Positions 1-8,680 of a DNA stretch of 50,934 nt are shown one piece after another. The notes under the pieces were generated by a model that made no database searches, was not told where the DNA came from, and saw only the letters and a program-made list of their open reading frames with translations. The stretch is taken from the NCBI GenBank assembly GCA_026415215.1, contig JAOAHN010000089.1, positions 1-50,934 on the forward strand, written 5' to 3'. Source of the DNA: Candidatus Hydrogenedentota bacterium. Lineage in GTDB: Bacteria > Hydrogenedentota > Hydrogenedentia > Hydrogenedentales > Hydrogenedentaceae. A program made the translations under genes and the position numbers. Numbering within the stretch: position 1 is the first letter of the stretch; each line of letters starts with the position of its first letter.

Positions 1-1
1 G

Positions 2-193
2 AGTGTGGCTAAGGCAAAATCATCTACCACTATCGCACTTACAGGACCTAATGGTGGGCAGATGGCTCAATATGCAAATGTAGCTATAAGAGTCCCTGGT
101 AACTCTACAAAGATAATTCAAGAATATCACCAATCGGTATGGCATACACTATGTGCAATGATAGAAAACCATTTTTTCCCTGAAAAAAGATGA
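2..193 (+). CDS. gmhA: Sedoheptulose-7-phosphate isomerase GmhA-like, C-terminal end (partial)
   Basis: This is the last 63 codons of a SIS-domain protein whose beginning lies left of the window. The tail contains ALTGPNGG, then IRVPGNSTKIIQEYHQSVWH, which matches the end of phosphoheptose isomerases (ALTG-x-GG, then VPS-x-x-T-x-x-IQE-x-H). Family members convert sedoheptulose 7-phosphate to D-glycero-D-manno-heptose 7-phosphate in the cytoplasm, for ADP-heptose and lipopolysaccharide core. The stop codon overlaps the ATG of the next gene (ATGA), so the two are probably co-translated. The related DiaA proteins share this tail, so the exact substrate is inferred. A GTG codon at position 5 is internal, not the real start. 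Confidence 0.75.
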   Translation, partial: SVAKAKSSTTIALTGPNGGQMAQYANVAIRVPGNSTKIIQEYHQSVWHTLCAMIENHFFPEKR

Positions 194-1179
194 AAGATTT
201 AGAAGGATCATACCCTATGATAAATACCCTAAGCAGGCCTAAAATAGTTTCTATCGGAGCAGGAAACATCGGCGCTACTTTCGCACAATACTGTGCAGAA
301 ATGTCTCTTGGTGACATATTACTACTTGATATAGTAGAAGGATTACCACAAGGTAAAGCCCTTGACCTTGCCCAAGCGAGTAGTATCAGAGGATATTCAG
401 TAAGAATTATGGGAAGCAATGATTTCTCAGATATGAAGGATGCTGATATAGTAGTTGTATCCGCAGGCTTCCCTCGGAAACCAGGGATGAGTAGATTAGA
501 TTTGCTTGAAAAAAATGGCAAGATTATTTCCGAGATATGTGAAAATATCAAGAGTTATGCGCCCAATTCTATTGTAATCATAATTACTAATCCATTGGAT
601 ATTATGGTCCAACTCGCTTACCACATTTTAGGCTTTCCTCCCAAAAGAGTTATGGGAATGGCTGGGATCCTGGATAGTGCAAGGATGAGTCTATTTGTAG
701 CTTCGGAATTAGAAATAGACCCCACACAAGTAAATGCAATGGTTTTAGGCTCTCACGGAGATCTTATGGTGCCACTCCCAGATTATACTTGCGTGAATGG
801 CATACCGATAACCCAACTCCTATCCAAAGAAAAGATTGAGAAAATAATAGAAAGGACTCGCAAAGGTGGTGCGGAGATTGTGTCCCTGCTGAAAACAGGA
901 AGTGCTTATTACGCTCCTTCTGCAAGTGCAGTAAGGATGGTCAAAGCCATCCTACAAGATGAAAAATCTGTACTCCCCTGCGCTGTGTACGCAAATGGAG
1001 AATATCAAATTACCGGCTACTTTGTTGGGCTACCATGTGTTTTGGGAAGAGTAGGTGTAGAGAAAATAATTGAACTCCCTCTAACACAGGAAAAACTTAA
1101 GGAGCTTCATTATTCAGTGGAAGAGGTTAAACAGGGGATAAAGCAGTTGAGAGAATTGGGATTTCCTATTCCGCAGTAA
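190..1179 (+). CDS. mdh: Malate dehydrogenase (NAD-dependent)
   Basis: A 329-residue cytoplasmic enzyme interconverting malate and oxaloacetate with NAD. The Rossmann glycine motif is GAGNIG at residues 23-28, and the acidic residue at the end of the next strand is in LLLDIVEG. The substrate loop GFPRKPGMSR (93-102) carries the two arginines that select malate over lactate. N134 lies in ITNPLD, D162 and R165 in LDSAR, and the catalytic His189 in GSHGD. Length and motif order are those of the LDH-like MDH family. The ATG at 190 overlaps the preceding stop. A second ATG at 217 starts closer to the usual family N-terminus and could be used instead. Overlap with gmhA suggests an operon, although the functions are unrelated. 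Confidence 0.93.
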   Translation: MKDLEGSYPMINTLSRPKIVSIGAGNIGATFAQYCAEMSLGDILLLDIVEGLPQGKALDLAQASSIRGYSVRIMGSNDFSDMKDADIVVVSAGFPRKPGMSRLDLLEKNGKIISEICENIKSYAPNSIVIIITNPLDIMVQLAYHILGFPPKRVMGMAGILDSARMSLFVASELEIDPTQVNAMVLGSHGDLMVPLPDYTCVNGIPITQLLSKEKIEKIIERTRKGGAEIVSLLKTGSAYYAPSASAVRMVKAILQDEKSVLPCAVYANGEYQITGYFVGLPCVLGRVGVEKIIELPLTQEKLKELHYSVEEVKQGIKQLRELGFPIPQ

Positions 1180-1237
1180 TTCTCTTCCACCTTATCTTTT
1201 GAGTTATAATTAAGGACAGGTTGATTATAAGATACAA

Positions 1238-2062
1238 ATGGATAGAAAAAACACTATAACTGTTGTATTAATAACCTTCTCTCTTATAGCTATAATGGCC
1301 TTAACCGCCTATTTGACCTCGGGGATATCACCAATTAAGTCCAGTGCTACTAAAAAAAGATTCTCTGCTCCCCCCGGTAAATCTATGGAAAATTCTCTTG
1401 TCATTGTAAGCAAAAAAAGGGAAAGCACTTTCTCTAATGAAAATCCTGAATCTTCTCAAGACTCAAAGGTTAAGAGTATCCGTGTAGCATCGGAAGAGAA
1501 AATAGAAAATGAATTCCAAAATTTGAAAAAAGAGGAAAAAGAGAAAACCCCAAAAAGCAATTCAGACGATAATCAAATGAAGCTACTTGAAGAAATGAAA
1601 AAAATTCTTCACGCAGAAGATTCTTCTCAACAAGTCTCTACAGAAAAATTGGATGAAATTCTCAACTCGACTAAAGATATACAAAATAAAACAAATATCC
1701 TAAAAGAAAGTATAGATATATTACTATCGAAAGGATTGACTGATTGGGTTGAGGCTAAACTCAATGAAATAATCTCTCACTCTCAAAGTAATGTTACCAC
1801 TGCCTCAGAGGCAAACTTAATGCTCGCTCAAGTAGAGATTTTCAAGGGAAATTATCCAAAAGCAGAGCAAATTCTAAAGCAATCATGGGAATCCTTAATA
1901 TCCTCTAACCCCAAGGAAAATGAGGAGCTGGTGAGGTTAGTAGGATTAAACTATGCCCGTACCCTTATGAATAATAGAAGAGACGAAGAATATAGAAAAG
2001 TTGCTCAGTTTATTCAGGAAAACTTTCCACAAACACCCCTTTCGAAAAAGATGAAAGATTAA
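1238..2062 (+). CDS. Membrane-anchored coiled-coil/TPR-like protein, unknown function
   Basis: I do not recognise a named family. The 274-residue protein has one N-terminal membrane segment (about residues 7-30, VVLITFSLIAIMALTAYLTS). A low-complexity, Lys/Glu/Ser-rich stretch follows to about 110, then a probable coiled coil (about 115-165). The C-terminal part (about 170-270) has paired helices of TPR style, for example ANLMLAQVEIFKGNYPKAEQILKQ. The layout suggests a protein tethered in the inner membrane with a periplasmic helical repeat domain used for protein contacts. It lies 58 bases downstream of mdh on the same strand and is the last gene of that run. The gene after it converges. Confidence 0.55.
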   Translation: MDRKNTITVVLITFSLIAIMALTAYLTSGISPIKSSATKKRFSAPPGKSMENSLVIVSKKRESTFSNENPESSQDSKVKSIRVASEEKIENEFQNLKKEEKEKTPKSNSDDNQMKLLEEMKKILHAEDSSQQVSTEKLDEILNSTKDIQNKTNILKESIDILLSKGLTDWVEAKLNEIISHSQSNVTTASEANLMLAQVEIFKGNYPKAEQILKQSWESLISSNPKENEELVRLVGLNYARTLMNNRRDEEYRKVAQFIQENFPQTPLSKKMKD

Positions 2063-2142
2063 AAGTTAATAATTTCCTTCAATACAAAAAAATAGAGGGG
2101 AAGCTCACATCTTACGAAACTGTGTAAAAACTGCATTTAGTG

Positions 2143-2162
2143 TATTATCAATTATTATCAAT
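2143..2162. repeat. Perfect tandem 10-bp direct repeat between convergent genes
   Basis: TATTATCAAT occurs twice back to back in the 147-base gap between two convergent genes. The 10-base period is about one helical turn. No transposon end or hairpin is visible, so it may be only low-complexity A+T-rich sequence. Confidence 0.4.
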
Positions 2163-2209
2163 AAACATCTAAAAATTACGCACACACAGAGTTCTCGAAG
2201 CAACTAATT

Positions 2210-2512
2210 TCAATTAAAATAATCTTTAAACTTAATACTGCTAATCTTCTCTAATACACTGGGAATATTTTTGGGCAGAGCTTCGAACCCGCTATTACTT
2301 ATGCTTTCAGGAATTTCAAGGGCTTCCCCAAGATCAATTACCATACCTTCATTTACATCAGGGAAGTCACTATCCCCTTCATTAGAATCTAACTGTGAAA
2401 ATTTATCCTGCAACACATTTATTAGGTCGACGATAGATTCCGCATACACAATAAATCCTTCCTCTTGGGGAAATTTCTTCATATCTTTGATCACAAAGTA
2501 GCACCTTTTCAT
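2210..2512 (-). CDS. Small acidic protein, unknown function
   Basis: A 100-residue acidic protein that I do not recognise. It has no signal peptide or membrane segment. It begins with a possible beta strand (residues 1-8, KRCYFVIKDM), then a helix around 23-38. An Asp/Glu-rich stretch (about 40-56) and a helical tail follow. The ATG is preceded by AAGGAG at normal spacing, which supports real translation. It is 51 bases upstream of the start of nothing obvious and stands alone: the oxidoreductase gene that follows in coordinates is on the same strand but upstream of it in transcription, so it could be the last gene of that operon. Function unknown. Confidence 0.5.
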   Translation of the reverse strand: MKRCYFVIKDMKKFPQEEGFIVYAESIVDLINVLQDKFSQLDSNEGDSDFPDVNEGMVIDLGEALEIPESISNSGFEALPKNIPSVLEKISSIKFKDYFN

Positions 2513-2563
2513 CCTAACTCTCCTTATTTAATTCTACCCTCTTATTGTACACTTTTACATTCA

Positions 2564-3889
2564 CTACAAATTCCACTTATCCCTCTTAGGTCTTCTAAAA
2601 AGCTTATAAACCTCATTGGGAAATTCAAGTGGCTCTAAAATTCTCTCGTTTACAGGATCCCACTTTATAATTTTGTTCGTGCGGATGGCTATCTCACTAA
2701 GTAGACATATAACATTAGACCTAACAGCTACATCTATGGGGGCTACAGGTTGTTCCCTTGAAATTACACATTCAATAAAATTTTTCATATGATGCTTACT
2801 TTTATATAAACGGATATCACTTTCTTTTAATTTAATTGATAGCAATGATTTTGGTTCCGCTTCTATTGTTTCTCTATTGACAAAGACCCAACCATCGCTC
2901 CCTTCAAATTTGACACCACTTCTATTGAGATTAGGTTCTTTGGCTTGAGTTTGTTCGTTAGTAAAATGAACCACTACACCATCAGTATACCTCATTTCAA
3001 CATCCCATGAGATAGCACCGTCGCATATACCCTCCTTGGGAAATACTCCTTTCCCATAATATTCCACTGGACTCAAAGCATCATCTTTCCCATGTCCCCA
3101 TTGAGCTATATCCACATGATGAATACCCCAACCTCCAATAAAACCCATTGCATAATCAGTAATATGGTACCAATATGGTCGAACAGTTCTGGCTTCACAA
3201 TAGGGGGAATAAGGAGCAGGACCAAGCCACATATCGTAATCAAACCCTTCAGGAATGGGCTCTTCACTACATATCGGACCTGTAATACCCCCCGGCACAC
3301 CCACTCGTATTTTCTTAAGTTCACCAATATAACCGTTCCTCACGAGCTCGCATGCGAAAGCAAAATCTTCATTGGAGCGTTGTTGAGTCCCAAATTGAAA
3401 AACTCTATTATGTTTTTTCACCTCCTCTCTTAGTTTTAAGTCATCCTCTAAAGATATAGTTAAAGGCTTTTCAACATATACATCTTTTCCTGCCCTTATT
3501 GCAGAAATTGCTACAGGACCATGCCAATGGTCTGGAGTCGCAATAACTACTGCGTCAATATCATCTCTCGCTAATAGTTCTCTAAAATCCTTGTACAATA
3601 CAACATCCTCATTCATCTTCTGTGCAATTCCAAAAGCCTCATCTAAGTCCTTCTTCCTAACATCACAAATAGCTATCAGTTGAGCTTGTTTCACATCTGA
3701 CAGGGTTTTCATAAGGTACCTACCCCTTTCCCCCGTACCTATGAAACCCACTCCCACTTTCTCAGATGGTTTATTTTCTTTATCAAATAAAGAAAAAGAA
3801 ACTACCAGCGGTGACCCTGTTAAAACTCCCAATTTTTTTAGAAACTCCCTCCGTGAAGATTGAGCATCTCTATTCTTACTCTTATCCAT
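2564..3889 (-). CDS. Exported Gfo/Idh/MocA-family oxidoreductase
   Basis: A 441-residue NAD(P)-dependent sugar dehydrogenase-like protein. The N-terminus has a twin-arginine signal (SSRREFLKKLG at about 11-21, then a hydrophobic stretch), so it is probably folded with its cofactor and exported by Tat. The Rossmann motif is GVGFIGTGERG (about 46-56). The family signature EKPLT (about 141-145) carries the conserved lysine, and the C-terminal half has DHWHGP and GGWGIHHVDIAQWG. The start is supported by GGAGAG just upstream. It is the last of three same-strand genes with an epimerase-DUF1080 fusion and a ThuA protein, a set suited to oxidising a sugar hydroxyl to a keto group before cleavage. 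The substrate cannot be read from the sequence. Confidence 0.88.
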   Translation of the reverse strand: MDKSKNRDAQSSRREFLKKLGVLTGSPLVVSFSLFDKENKPSEKVGVGFIGTGERGRYLMKTLSDVKQAQLIAICDVRKKDLDEAFGIAQKMNEDVVLYKDFRELLARDDIDAVVIATPDHWHGPVAISAIRAGKDVYVEKPLTISLEDDLKLREEVKKHNRVFQFGTQQRSNEDFAFACELVRNGYIGELKKIRVGVPGGITGPICSEEPIPEGFDYDMWLGPAPYSPYCEARTVRPYWYHITDYAMGFIGGWGIHHVDIAQWGHGKDDALSPVEYYGKGVFPKEGICDGAISWDVEMRYTDGVVVHFTNEQTQAKEPNLNRSGVKFEGSDGWVFVNRETIEAEPKSLLSIKLKESDIRLYKSKHHMKNFIECVISREQPVAPIDVAVRSNVICLLSEIAIRTNKIIKWDPVNERILEPLEFPNEVYKLFRRPKRDKWNL

Positions 3890-3944
3890 ATTATCTCTCC
3901 TGAAGGTTGAGAATAAATTATAAACACTAATTTCCTTATAAAAT

Positions 3945-5468
3945 TTATTTTATTTGTCTAACCCATATATTCCTATATGCAACTGGTCCATGGTCTCCTT
4001 GGAACATTATGGGACCCAACGGTGCCTCATTGTTGAACAAAGACGCCCGAGTAGGACCAGAAAGTTCTTCATTTTCATGAATAACAACCCCGTTATGAAC
4101 AACCCTTATGAACTTAGCATTTTCAATCTTATTGCCGTCTTGGTCAAATCGAGGAGCTCTAAAAACAATGTCAAAAGACTGCCATACTCCTGGAGGTCTC
4201 GATGCATTTACACGAGGTGGTCTGCCTTCAAAACCTCTTTCATTATCAGGGATACCTGGTTCTTCCCTCCATCTCTGATATATTCCACCACAATCACTAT
4301 GTTTCGGCTCTTTTACACCCCAACTATCCAAAACTTGTATCTCATATCTCCCTTGGATATACACACCTGAATTTGACCCTTTAGGAACCATAAACTCAAC
4401 ATGAAGCTCAATATCTCCAAACTCTTCCTTAGTAATAAGATGGGTGGTTTTGCCATCTTTTCCGTTGATTAATACGCCAACTCCCGGAAGCCCTATAAGC
4501 AATTTTTCGTCCGCAGGATTAGGGATTGCTCCGCCTGCCGGGTACCAATCTCCAACATGTTCCCGGAAACCATCTAAACTATCCGTAGATATCCTAACTG
4601 GCTCGAAGTCTGCTACTGACTTTACAAGCTCTTTCCAAACTGATATAGACCTCGGCAGATGTTCTTTTGCCGGCTCTTGAATTCCATATCCTTGAAGTCC
4701 AATGGCTCCAGTAAACCCTATAGACTTAAGTGTTTTCAGTAACGGCTTTAGGTCATAGCTTCCTTTATCTAAAGGCTGGATTAATTTGTCCCAGTCTCCG
4801 GGGGGCTCAGCTCCATTGAGGGTAACAACAAAAAGTTTAGTCGCCACTTTTCTCAAGGCCAAATCTAAGTTCGCATCTGGACTTTCAACTTTCAACCAAT
4901 GACATAGATTAAAGGAAACCCCAACATTATCCTTACCACTATCTTGGGCAAGTTGGTAAGCATGGTCAACTTTCTCTAACCATGACCCAGCATGAGGATA
5001 TAAAGCTACTTTAACGCCAAACTTACCCGCAATATCAGCCAATAACTTAACAAGTTCTAATGCTTTTGCATTAGACTCTTCGTCAGGGGAACTCCAACTC
5101 TTACTATTAATTGTTAACCAAATATAGCCAAGATCCCCGCCTAAAAGTTCCACTGCATTCTCCACTCCAGGCTGTAATTGAACTCCTTCCTTTTCTACAT
5201 TTCCCCAAACATAAACAGCATACAGTTTAACTCCCTCAGATTGAAGTGCTTCTTTCAATTCTGAGATATGTTCTAATCCTGTCCAGCTTATTCCCGAAAA
5301 ACCTAACTCCTTGGCTAACTTTACTTGAGCAAGAGGCGTGGTATGTTCGGCATCTCTCGTCGCTGTATCCATAACAAAGAATTCTTTAAAGAAAGGAGAT
5401 TCAGCAAAACTTTGAACAACATAGAAAAGACATACAGATACTACTCCCATAAAAATAATTTTCTTCAT
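3945..5468 (-). CDS. Secreted fusion of xylose-isomerase-like TIM barrel and DUF1080 (3-keto-glycoside hydrolase-like) domain
   Basis: A 507-residue exported protein. A cleavable signal peptide covers about residues 1-22. Residues 25-285 form a sugar-phosphate isomerase/epimerase-like TIM barrel. Residues 295-507 are DUF1080, a concanavalin-like fold, seen as LHVEFMVPKGSNSGVYIQGRYEIQ-type text split around residue 385. DUF1080 enzymes are known to cleave 3-keto-glycosides. The barrel lacks the usual Glu/Asp/His/Glu metal ligands: the corresponding strands read ALYPHAG, SFNLCHW, VVTLNGAE and IGLQGYG. It may therefore bind sugar without the normal metal chemistry. GGAGAT precedes the ATG. It lies between the dehydrogenase and ThuA genes (gaps of 55 and 14 bases), which suggests one oxidative sugar pathway. 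Confidence 0.82.
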   Translation of the reverse strand: MKKIIFMGVVSVCLFYVVQSFAESPFFKEFFVMDTATRDAEHTTPLAQVKLAKELGFSGISWTGLEHISELKEALQSEGVKLYAVYVWGNVEKEGVQLQPGVENAVELLGGDLGYIWLTINSKSWSSPDEESNAKALELVKLLADIAGKFGVKVALYPHAGSWLEKVDHAYQLAQDSGKDNVGVSFNLCHWLKVESPDANLDLALRKVATKLFVVTLNGAEPPGDWDKLIQPLDKGSYDLKPLLKTLKSIGFTGAIGLQGYGIQEPAKEHLPRSISVWKELVKSVADFEPVRISTDSLDGFREHVGDWYPAGGAIPNPADEKLLIGLPGVGVLINGKDGKTTHLITKEEFGDIELHVEFMVPKGSNSGVYIQGRYEIQVLDSWGVKEPKHSDCGGIYQRWREEPGIPDNERGFEGRPPRVNASRPPGVWQSFDIVFRAPRFDQDGNKIENAKFIRVVHNGVVIHENEELSGPTRASLFNNEAPLGPIMFQGDHGPVAYRNIWVRQIK

Positions 5469-5482
5469 AAACCTATCTCCTC

Positions 5483-6265
5483 TTATTTTTCTTTAACTGC
5501 CCACATTACCGCATTATGTATCAATTTCCTATATTGTGGATTAGAAAAAACTTGAGGCCCATGTCCAGGCTGGATAAACAGAATCTCTCCATTCAAATAT
5601 CCATTGATCCAGGCCAAGGCAGGAACACTCTCGGGATGCTCAGTCGCCAATAGCAACTTCACACTGGGACTCACATAATAATTTCCATAAATCTCATCGA
5701 TTTCCTCGAAATCTCCCACATCCTTTGTAATGGGATGTTCTTTCTCTATAACCTTTATATTAACTTTCACATCATGTTTATAGGTAGAACGAGGATATGT
5801 TCTCCCCTCCCACTCTGTCTTATCTTCGAGAAAATATCTACCCCCTAAAATCTTTGGAAATTCTTCCCACTTAGGAAAAGCGGAAACCGCATGATGTAGA
5901 AAAATCATTTTTCTACCTTGTTTCAGGTATTCGAGAAAATTCTTCTGTTGTTTTCTATTCAACTGTTGATTCATATTGTAAAACACCACCACATCCCACT
6001 TATCACTTGGAGGATTATCAAAAAACTTACATTCACCAACTCTATAGTTAAAATATTCAACACTAAAGTCTGAAAATGAAGCCCACATTTCCTCAAAAGC
6101 CTTCTTATCGTAGTCGTGTCCGCCTATTATAACAGCTACTTTTATTTTCTCTTCCATAGATTGATTGTTTAAACTTAAAGATGGTTTGGAAACTATAACC
6201 AAAACTATAAGTACAGCCATAGCAAAAATGAAAAAAGGAACTTTTACCTTTACTCTCTCCAACAT
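5483..6265 (-). CDS. ThuA domain protein (trehalose-utilisation family)
   Basis: A 260-residue protein with an N-terminal membrane or signal segment (about 10-30, FFIFAMAVLIVLVIVS). A ThuA class I glutamine-amidotransferase-like domain follows: KVAVIIGGHDYDKKAFEEM, then DVVVFYNM, KMIFLHHAVSAFP, and the C-terminal ALAWINGYLNGEILFIQPGHG. In rhizobia ThuA works with ThuB, a Gfo/Idh/MocA dehydrogenase, on keto-trehalose and related disaccharides. It is the first gene of the three-gene minus-strand operon, 14 bases ahead of the DUF1080 fusion, with AGGAGG before the ATG. A role in processing keto-disaccharides at the cell surface is inferred from its partners. The exact reaction is unknown. Confidence 0.85.
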   Translation of the reverse strand: MLERVKVKVPFFIFAMAVLIVLVIVSKPSLSLNNQSMEEKIKVAVIIGGHDYDKKAFEEMWASFSDFSVEYFNYRVGECKFFDNPPSDKWDVVVFYNMNQQLNRKQQKNFLEYLKQGRKMIFLHHAVSAFPKWEEFPKILGGRYFLEDKTEWEGRTYPRSTYKHDVKVNIKVIEKEHPITKDVGDFEEIDEIYGNYYVSPSVKLLLATEHPESVPALAWINGYLNGEILFIQPGHGPQVFSNPQYRKLIHNAVMWAVKEK

Positions 6266-6337
6266 ATTAAACCTCCTATCATACAGATTTACAAGGCTTA
6301 ATTATTATCCTACTGGGAGAGTGATGTCTTCAAGAAA

Positions 6338-8470
6338 ATGAAAGTAGAAAAAAGAAAATACTTATTTTTGTTCTGGTATTTATTCGTAATCTTACTCCCA
6401 ATTACTGTATATCTTATTAACTCTAATTTTCCTTCACTCTGGGGGGATGAAATATATGGTGGACTAACTTTTCTGCGTTCAGGGTCCTATATTAATTTTC
6501 TCATTAGACTTTGGAGCATAGGACCTGAAGTTGCTCCTATATACCCATCTATCTTATACCTCGCACACAAAATCATGGGTTTTCAGGAAACAGTTTTTAG
6601 AGGTATTTCTCTGTTCTTCGGTGTATTAAACATAGTTATAGCATTCACTTTAGTCTCTTCATTAACAAACAAAAAAATAGGTTTTTTATCTGCAATAATA
6701 CTCACCATTTCACCTCTCCATCTATGGTATTCCCCACTACTAAGACCTCATATCTTAAGTTTTTTATTATCCTCAGTATCATTGTTGATAACTACTAAAA
6801 TCATCTCTGATGAGAAAGACAAATCTTTAGGAATCTTACTCACTGCTACAAATTTAACTTTGATTCTTACCCACTTTGCATATTTTTGGTTACCCATAAT
6901 AGAGTCTCTATGTATACTCACAAAAATACCAAAGAAAGTAAAACATTATTTTAGTATTAGCCTCGCGAATATACTCATTGGATTATCTGCAATTTTATAC
7001 ATAACATTTTTCGTGAAAACAAACAATGCCTCATTCTTATCTACCAAGAGCCTTTTTGAATTTGTTTTCATCCCACTTGGACTCCTCGATTTCGAAGTAA
7101 ATTTCTTGAATTCATGGAGCATTTTCCTTCAGCCAATCTTTTTTTACGGAAAATCCGTTCCCCATCTTTGGGACCAAATTTTCTATTACACTCCTTATGT
7201 TTTGGCTTATGGCGGAAATGCAGTTCTTTCAATTATAATTCTGTTGACCTCCCTATCCCACTTCATCAATAAATTCAAAAGAAAAGAATTAAGCCCAGAT
7301 CCCATCTTTCTACTCGTCATAATGGGTATCCTATATCCCTCCATAGTATGTGTCCTCGAAGCAATTACGAGCTCAAGTTTAGCTATGGCTCGATATTTAT
7401 TCCCTTCTTTTCTATGTAAAATAGGACTTATACTATGGGCAATAGAAAATAAAATCAATAAACCGTCTCATAAGTTGATATTCTTATCACTATTAATACT
7501 ATATTTCTCTCACAACTTCATTTTATACACTTTCACATCGCCATACAGTGAGTGGAGAAAGTGTCTTTCAGAGATAGAAAGCAAATTATCTACTAACGAT
7601 ATCATAATTACAGGAAGACTTGAGGAAGCCCTTACTCTACACTGGAACAAGAAAAGCATATCATCTCAAAAAAACTATAAGATTTATTATTCATCTTCTA
7701 TAACCTCTACAACAAGAGGGGTTAATTTGTTAAGGTCCAACTACCCAAACTCCAATATATGGATAATATACAGTAATCAGTGGAATCCAAATATTCCCTG
7801 TATCCTTAAGGAAGAATTTTCAAAAAGTACAATACCTCACCAACTAACAGTATTTACCGGTTTTGAAGGCATTACCTGTGCCAAAGTCCCACCTATAAAT
7901 TACACTGCAGAACTAACCTCTAATATACAATCATATAAGTGTGATACAAACTTTAATTGGGAAGAGATAAAAAGCTCTATCACAAATCTCATCCTCGACA
8001 TATTGAAAAGTGACGAAAGTATTGTATTAACCCCTCTGGAAAAAAATAAAAATCTTTTAGATGAACTGATATTCCCAGAGGGAACCGCAGGTTTTAACAC
8101 ATTTCCTACAATTACCTATCTACTATGTAAAAAGGGAGCCCACAATTGGGCTGAGGCTCTATGCAAACACTTCAGCGACCAAACTCCAATAGCAACTTTC
8201 TCATGGGCTATTGTGAAAATTGAAAAAAGTAAATCGGAAGAATTAGGAAATATAATTTATAAACTTAAACGACAAAATATATATCTTGCATATGTAACTC
8301 AACCCTTAATAAAAGCCTACTCAGAAAAAGATTTTGAAAAACTCCTTCTAATATCGAGAAAACTTAAAGAAGAATTCTATCCATTGGGGTGGATATTTGA
8401 AGAAATAGCAAAAGATAAGTTATCAATGGTTAATAACGAATTTTTCGATGTTGGAGTTTTTCCTCTTTAA
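6338..8470 (+). CDS. GT39-like polytopic membrane glycosyltransferase
   Basis: A 710-residue protein of the dolichyl-phosphate-mannose transferase (GT39/PMT) superfamily. The first loop after the first membrane helix has LWGDEIYG with the Asp37-Glu38 pair typical of GT-C enzymes. About ten further hydrophobic helices follow to about residue 400 (for example GISLFFGVLNIVIAFTLVS). The last 300 residues are mostly soluble and lack recognisable repeats. Such enzymes take a polyprenyl-phosphate sugar and glycosylate lipid or protein on the outer face of the inner membrane. The acceptor is unknown. It is divergent from the ThuA operon with a 72-base gap and stands alone. The DE motif and topology make the fold fairly safe, but the activity is inferred. 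Confidence 0.7.
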   Translation: MKVEKRKYLFLFWYLFVILLPITVYLINSNFPSLWGDEIYGGLTFLRSGSYINFLIRLWSIGPEVAPIYPSILYLAHKIMGFQETVFRGISLFFGVLNIVIAFTLVSSLTNKKIGFLSAIILTISPLHLWYSPLLRPHILSFLLSSVSLLITTKIISDEKDKSLGILLTATNLTLILTHFAYFWLPIIESLCILTKIPKKVKHYFSISLANILIGLSAILYITFFVKTNNASFLSTKSLFEFVFIPLGLLDFEVNFLNSWSIFLQPIFFYGKSVPHLWDQIFYYTPYVLAYGGNAVLSIIILLTSLSHFINKFKRKELSPDPIFLLVIMGILYPSIVCVLEAITSSSLAMARYLFPSFLCKIGLILWAIENKINKPSHKLIFLSLLILYFSHNFILYTFTSPYSEWRKCLSEIESKLSTNDIIITGRLEEALTLHWNKKSISSQKNYKIYYSSSITSTTRGVNLLRSNYPNSNIWIIYSNQWNPNIPCILKEEFSKSTIPHQLTVFTGFEGITCAKVPPINYTAELTSNIQSYKCDTNFNWEEIKSSITNLILDILKSDESIVLTPLEKNKNLLDELIFPEGTAGFNTFPTITYLLCKKGAHNWAEALCKHFSDQTPIATFSWAIVKIEKSKSEELGNIIYKLKRQNIYLAYVTQPLIKAYSEKDFEKLLLISRKLKEEFYPLGWIFEEIAKDKLSMVNNEFFDVGVFPL

Positions 8471-8596
8471 TCTTAAAGGGAACCAGGAACAAACAAAAAA
8501 TCTCTTGTTTCTCCGAATAAAGTAGAACTTATTACTCAAAAAATAGAAAATTCACTATTCCAAAAATCTTTCTTAACCCTATAAATTATGAAGGGG

Positions 8597-8626
8597 TTGC
8601 TAAAAAAAACGAAAAAATGGTAAACT
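8597..8626 (+). promoter_or_regulatory. Candidate housekeeping promoter of the sigma-factor gene
   Basis: TTGCTA (8597-8602), an 18-base spacer and TAAACT (8621-8626). A TG one base before the -10 gives an extended -10. It lies about 55 bases upstream of the preferred start of the ECF sigma gene. Found by eye, so moderate confidence. Confidence 0.4.
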
Positions 8627-8680
8627 GAACTAACTACTTATGTGGTATTCTTACATAAATACACAGAAAGGGGTATTGGT

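Noticed and set aside
105-551. Minus-strand open frame of 148 codons opposite malate dehydrogenase
   Set aside because: It lies inside a gene with strong family motifs on the other strand and shows no recognisable domain.
2143-2162. Tandem 10-bp repeat as a CRISPR or plasmid iteron
   Set aside because: Only two copies, no spacers and no replication gene. It is listed only as a simple repeat.
8481-8513. Possible hairpin after the GT39-like gene
   Set aside because: The stem has mismatches and no T-run, so I do not call a terminator.
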